From an uncultured bacterium (GTDB lineage: Bacteria > Bacteroidota > Bacteroidia > CAILMK01), in assembly GCA_903835275.1 (NCBI GenBank), contig CAILMK010000238.1:1-6718 (forward strand): a stretch of DNA of 6,718 bases, read 5' to 3'. Shown here one piece after another: positions 5,610-6,718 of this stretch (within the stretch, counting starts at the first letter, position 1; each line of letters begins with the position of its first letter). The notes below the pieces were generated by a model. The model saw only the letters and a program-made list of their open reading frames with translations, was not told where the DNA came from and did no database searches. A program made the position numbers and the translations under genes.

Positions 5610-6062
5610 TTATTCCCGGATATAAAAAATATAATCAGTAGTTGGTGGGGCTGTATCAGCTTTCCTAAGTAGCGTACTTATTTGTGCACGGTGATGGGTA
5701 GAGTGATTAATCACGTGAAATAAAATATCCCGGATCTTATTTTTGAAAACTTCTCCTTTTGTATTAGCATATTCTATTTCGTTCTCAAAATCATCTTCGC
5801 TTAATGAAGTCAGATATGTATTCCATCCTGCATTATTTTCATGAAGTTTCCTTGAAATTTCTTCATTACTGATCGTTTCCCACAGAGGAGTTTTTGCGGG
5901 CAAATGATCATTTAATCTGCCAAGCCATATTTCCTGAGCATGCACTATGTGGCTTAAAAGTTTTTGCGCTTCTTCTAGCTGAGATTGCTCCTGAAGAATG
6001 GTATTCATTTTCAGGTTTGTGTCAAAATTGTATTTAAATAATCCGGTGAAAAAAGTTTTCAT
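5610..6062 (-). CDS. DinB-family (DinB_2-like four-helix) putative metalloprotein
   Basis: A 150-residue protein with the DinB/YfiT four-helix fold signature. The opening MKTFFTGLFKYNFDTN resembles the usual first helix of Bacteroidota DinB proteins, in which the protein sits near FxxLFxYN. The likely metal triad is H38 (in LSHIVHAQEIWLGRL), H120 and H124 (in HVINHSTHHRAQI). Family members bind a divalent metal; some are thiol S-transferases using bacillithiol or mycothiol, many have no known reaction, and the family is named after a DNA-damage-inducible Bacillus gene. It is cytoplasmic, with no signal or membrane segment. The ATG at 6062 is preferred over an internal Met (residue 19) because the latter would lose the first helix. 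It follows the other DinB-fold gene after 11 bases, so the two are probably co-transcribed, and a terminator begins just past its stop. Confidence 0.88.
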   Translation of the reverse strand: MKTFFTGLFKYNFDTNLKMNTILQEQSQLEEAQKLLSHIVHAQEIWLGRLNDHLPAKTPLWETISNEEISRKLHENNAGWNTYLTSLSEDDFENEIEYANTKGEVFKNKIRDILFHVINHSTHHRAQISTLLRKADTAPPTTDYIFYIRE

Positions 6063-6073
6063 TATAATAAAAA

Positions 6074-6607
6074 TTAAAAGGGAGTTTCGGGGGCCTTATT
6101 CAAAAATTCCGAGGATTTTCCTTTAGGTATTGAAAGGGATTCCCAATTGCTTCCCTTGATGTGTTTGGCGAGATAAATCATTTGCCCAACGTGATACGCA
6201 TAGTGCGTCAATTGCCTTATGAATGCCTTCATCACTGTATGCGGTTCCTTCCTGATATAAACGGTTGCCATCATGTCTTCAGGTCGCAGACTGTGCAGGG
6301 TGTCCAGAAACACTTTCCAGCCATCTTCCCAGATTTGAATAAGTTCTTCCCGCGTTTCCTTATAATCTTCAAATTCGGCGTCGCGTTCACGGGTTGGTTT
6401 CTCGCCATCTGATGTTAAGAAATCGGTCCATCGTGAAATCATATTCCCGCTCATATGCTTAACTATAATTGCAATACTATTGGATTCTCCATCAGGTACA
6501 TAATGCAGTTCATTTTCAGAGAGCCTTTGCAATACCTTGTCCCCCATGGCTTTGTATTTTTTAAATTCCGCGATACTGGTTTCAAGAAAGTGTGATTCGA
6601 TATTCAT
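6074..6607 (-). CDS. DUF1572-type DinB-superfamily protein
   Basis: A 177-residue protein recognised by the DUF1572 signature ESNSIAIIVKHMSGNMISRWTDFL (41-64), then DGEKPTRERDAEF and near the end LTHYAYHVGQMIYLAKH (133-149). Within the DinB fold the expected metal-binding histidines are H51, H135 and H139, all present. The family's reaction is unknown. The ATG at 6607 gives the N-terminus usual for the family, running straight into the first helix (SHFLETSIAEFKKY). An upstream in-frame ATG at 6649 would add 14 residues of no evident homology; it is just downstream of a good -7 element, so a leaderless longer form cannot be excluded. This is the first gene of a leftward pair with the other DinB-fold gene. 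The two share little sequence beyond the histidine pattern, so they are different subfamilies rather than a recent duplication. Confidence 0.88.
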   Translation of the reverse strand: MNIESHFLETSIAEFKKYKAMGDKVLQRLSENELHYVPDGESNSIAIIVKHMSGNMISRWTDFLTSDGEKPTRERDAEFEDYKETREELIQIWEDGWKVFLDTLHSLRPEDMMATVYIRKEPHTVMKAFIRQLTHYAYHVGQMIYLAKHIKGSNWESLSIPKGKSSEFLNKAPETPF

Positions 6608-6655
6608 GGATATAATATTTTTGATTTCGTGTGAACGATATACTAACATTACTTA

Positions 6656-6663
6656 CAAATTTA
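6656..6663 (-). promoter_or_regulatory. Candidate -7 element for the DinB-fold operon
   Basis: On the minus strand this reads TAAATTTG, an exact TAnnTTTG match. A TTTC lies about 16 bases further upstream (6681-6684 region) as a weak -33 candidate. Predicted transcription would begin about 6650-6652, giving a leader of about 43 bases for the start at 6607, or essentially none for the ATG at 6649. Confidence 0.45.
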
Positions 6664-6709
6664 CCCTAAAAATTAAACTGAAATTATTATACAATAAATA
6701 AAATTCAGG

Positions 6710-6717
6710 TATATTTG
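6710..6717 (+). promoter_or_regulatory. Possible -7 element for a rightward gene beyond the window
   Basis: TATATTTG at the last bases of the window matches TAnnTTTG exactly on the plus strand. Together with the leftward promoter at 6656-6663 it suggests a short divergent intergenic region, with a rightward gene starting soon after the window. No -33 box is recognisable, and the sequence is AT-rich, so a chance match is quite possible. Confidence 0.3.
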
Positions 6718-6718
6718 A

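Overview
This window looks like an ordinary chromosomal stretch from a member of the Bacteroidota, probably near the Chitinophagales/Sphingobacteriales. The main reasons are a secreted protein with a type IX secretion (Por) C-terminal sorting domain, several candidate -7 elements of the Bacteroidota form TAnnTTTG close to start codons, no clear Shine-Dalgarno sequences, moderate-to-low GC, and the sequence character of FolE and the pterin synthase. There are eight intact protein genes. I see no RNA gene, insertion sequence, CRISPR array, frameshift or truncated gene.

Layout. 1-116: a short leader with a small GC-rich hairpin. 117-665 (+): a J-domain co-chaperone anchored by two membrane helices. 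It meets, with no base between stop codons, a convergent gene for a secreted T9SS cargo protein (666-1601, -). A 168-base divergent spacer follows. Then comes a rightward block of four genes: a 6-pyruvoyl/6-carboxytetrahydropterin synthase (1770-2180), GTP cyclohydrolase I folE (2140-2841, overlapping the previous gene by 41 bases), a class I CPD photolyase (2910-4199), and a fusion of a DEDDh 3'-5' exonuclease with a UvrC/Cho-like GIY-YIG nuclease (4239-5606). Facing this block is a leftward pair of DinB-fold proteins (6607-6074 and 6062-5610), 11 bases apart. The DinB pair ends at a strong stem-loop with a T tract lying inside the last codons of the exonuclease gene. The final bases hold a possible promoter for a rightward gene beyond the window.

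How the genes fit together. FolE converts GTP to dihydroneopterin triphosphate, which the pterin synthase uses, so these two overlapping genes form a two-step pathway towards tetrahydrobiopterin-type pterins or queuosine. FolE also opens the folate pathway. The photolyase and the exonuclease/GIY-YIG protein are both DNA-repair enzymes for UV-type damage (direct reversal and, by inference, incision plus trimming). The DinB-fold genes belong to a superfamily named after a damage-inducible Bacillus gene, but their reactions are unknown and a damage link here is only suggestive.

I do not see a clearly new biological system. The most useful items for a second look are the exonuclease/GIY-YIG fusion with its four-cysteine cluster, the palindrome overlapping the putative photolyase promoter, the terminator buried in coding sequence, the near-leaderless promoter arrangement, and the strongly animal-like active site of the pterin synthase.
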